Of a DNA stretch of 37,767 bases, positions 37,252 through 37,767 are shown piece by piece. Below the pieces are notes generated by a model. It had not been told where the DNA came from. It did not search any database and was given only the letters and a program-made list of their open reading frames with translations. The position numbers were made by a program, and so were the translations under genes. The first letter of the stretch is position 1. Each line of letters starts with the position of its first letter. Origin of the DNA: an uncultured Fidelibacterota bacterium (GTDB taxonomy: Bacteria > Fidelibacterota > Marinisomatia > Marinisomatales > UBA1611); the NCBI GenBank assembly GCA_902602795.1, contig CACKSF010000008.1, forward strand, positions 1 through 37,767, in the 5' to 3' direction.

Positions 37252-37767
37252 TATTCAAAAATTATCTTCTTTTTATTAAACCTTATTCGGTTATATTATA
37301 CCATAAAGTGTTATCTCTTTAAAAGAATTACCATTTTTTGAATAATGCTTCCTGGTTAATTCAGATTACAAGATAATTAATCAACATATTTCAATACTAT
37401 AAATATAAAATTTTATCATCTTAGTTAATGTTTTATATAAAAAAAATAAAAAAACTAAATATGCAAAAAAATTTGATGTCTTAAAAATTATGTGTGTTGT
37501 TGGCTCAACCACTCTGAGTACTTGATTGGAATCTGACATTGATCTCTGTTATCTTAAGAAACTTGAGATTTATTTAAGATCGCAAAAATTAATATCAAGG
37601 TAATAAATGCTTATATAAATTTTGGTGTGTTTGAATTCATCCCACGATTAATACTTATCATTACAAACACCAGGGAGAAAGCATGAAATACTTTTCAGAA
37701 CCTTGATTAATCAAGATCTATTAATCGGCTTCAAAAAATAAATTAGTATTATCATCAATATCGCTAA

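Overview
AT-rich bacterial window. The T9SS-type C-terminal tail at 6900-7209 and the gene repertoire suggest a marine Bacteroidota/Marinimicrobia-like lineage; this is inference. About 0-28 kb looks like an accessory region seeded on a tRNA-Asp(GTC) gene at 46-119. It contains: several decayed copies of the tRNA 3' end with its downstream flank (~2371, ~10015, ~16489, ~21682); two dead tyrosine-recombinase fragments (9596-9904, 17640-17870); at least two families of dispersed non-coding repeats; many short secreted or membrane ORFs; and pseudogenes. The strongest structural signal is a 1,252-bp direct repeat, identical as far as I could read it by eye (3741-4992 = 21816-23067, constant offset 18,075). 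It carries the 3' half of a TrpB2-like gene plus a complete ParB-fold, SerK/SbnI-like gene, and it ends inside a dispersed 'terminator + TTTGTGGGATGATGG' module that precedes many genes here. The strongest biological hypothesis is that the TrpB2-like enzyme and the adjacent SerK-like protein form a two-gene O-phosphoserine-dependent tryptophan synthesis/indole-salvage unit. From about 28 to 37.7 kb the content is more ordinary: PsiE-like protein, an SDR/nucleotidyltransferase/methyltransferase operon, YkoF-like protein, dockerin-bearing propeller, UbiE/MenG and an M23 peptidase. All family calls come from reading motifs by eye; no searches were run.
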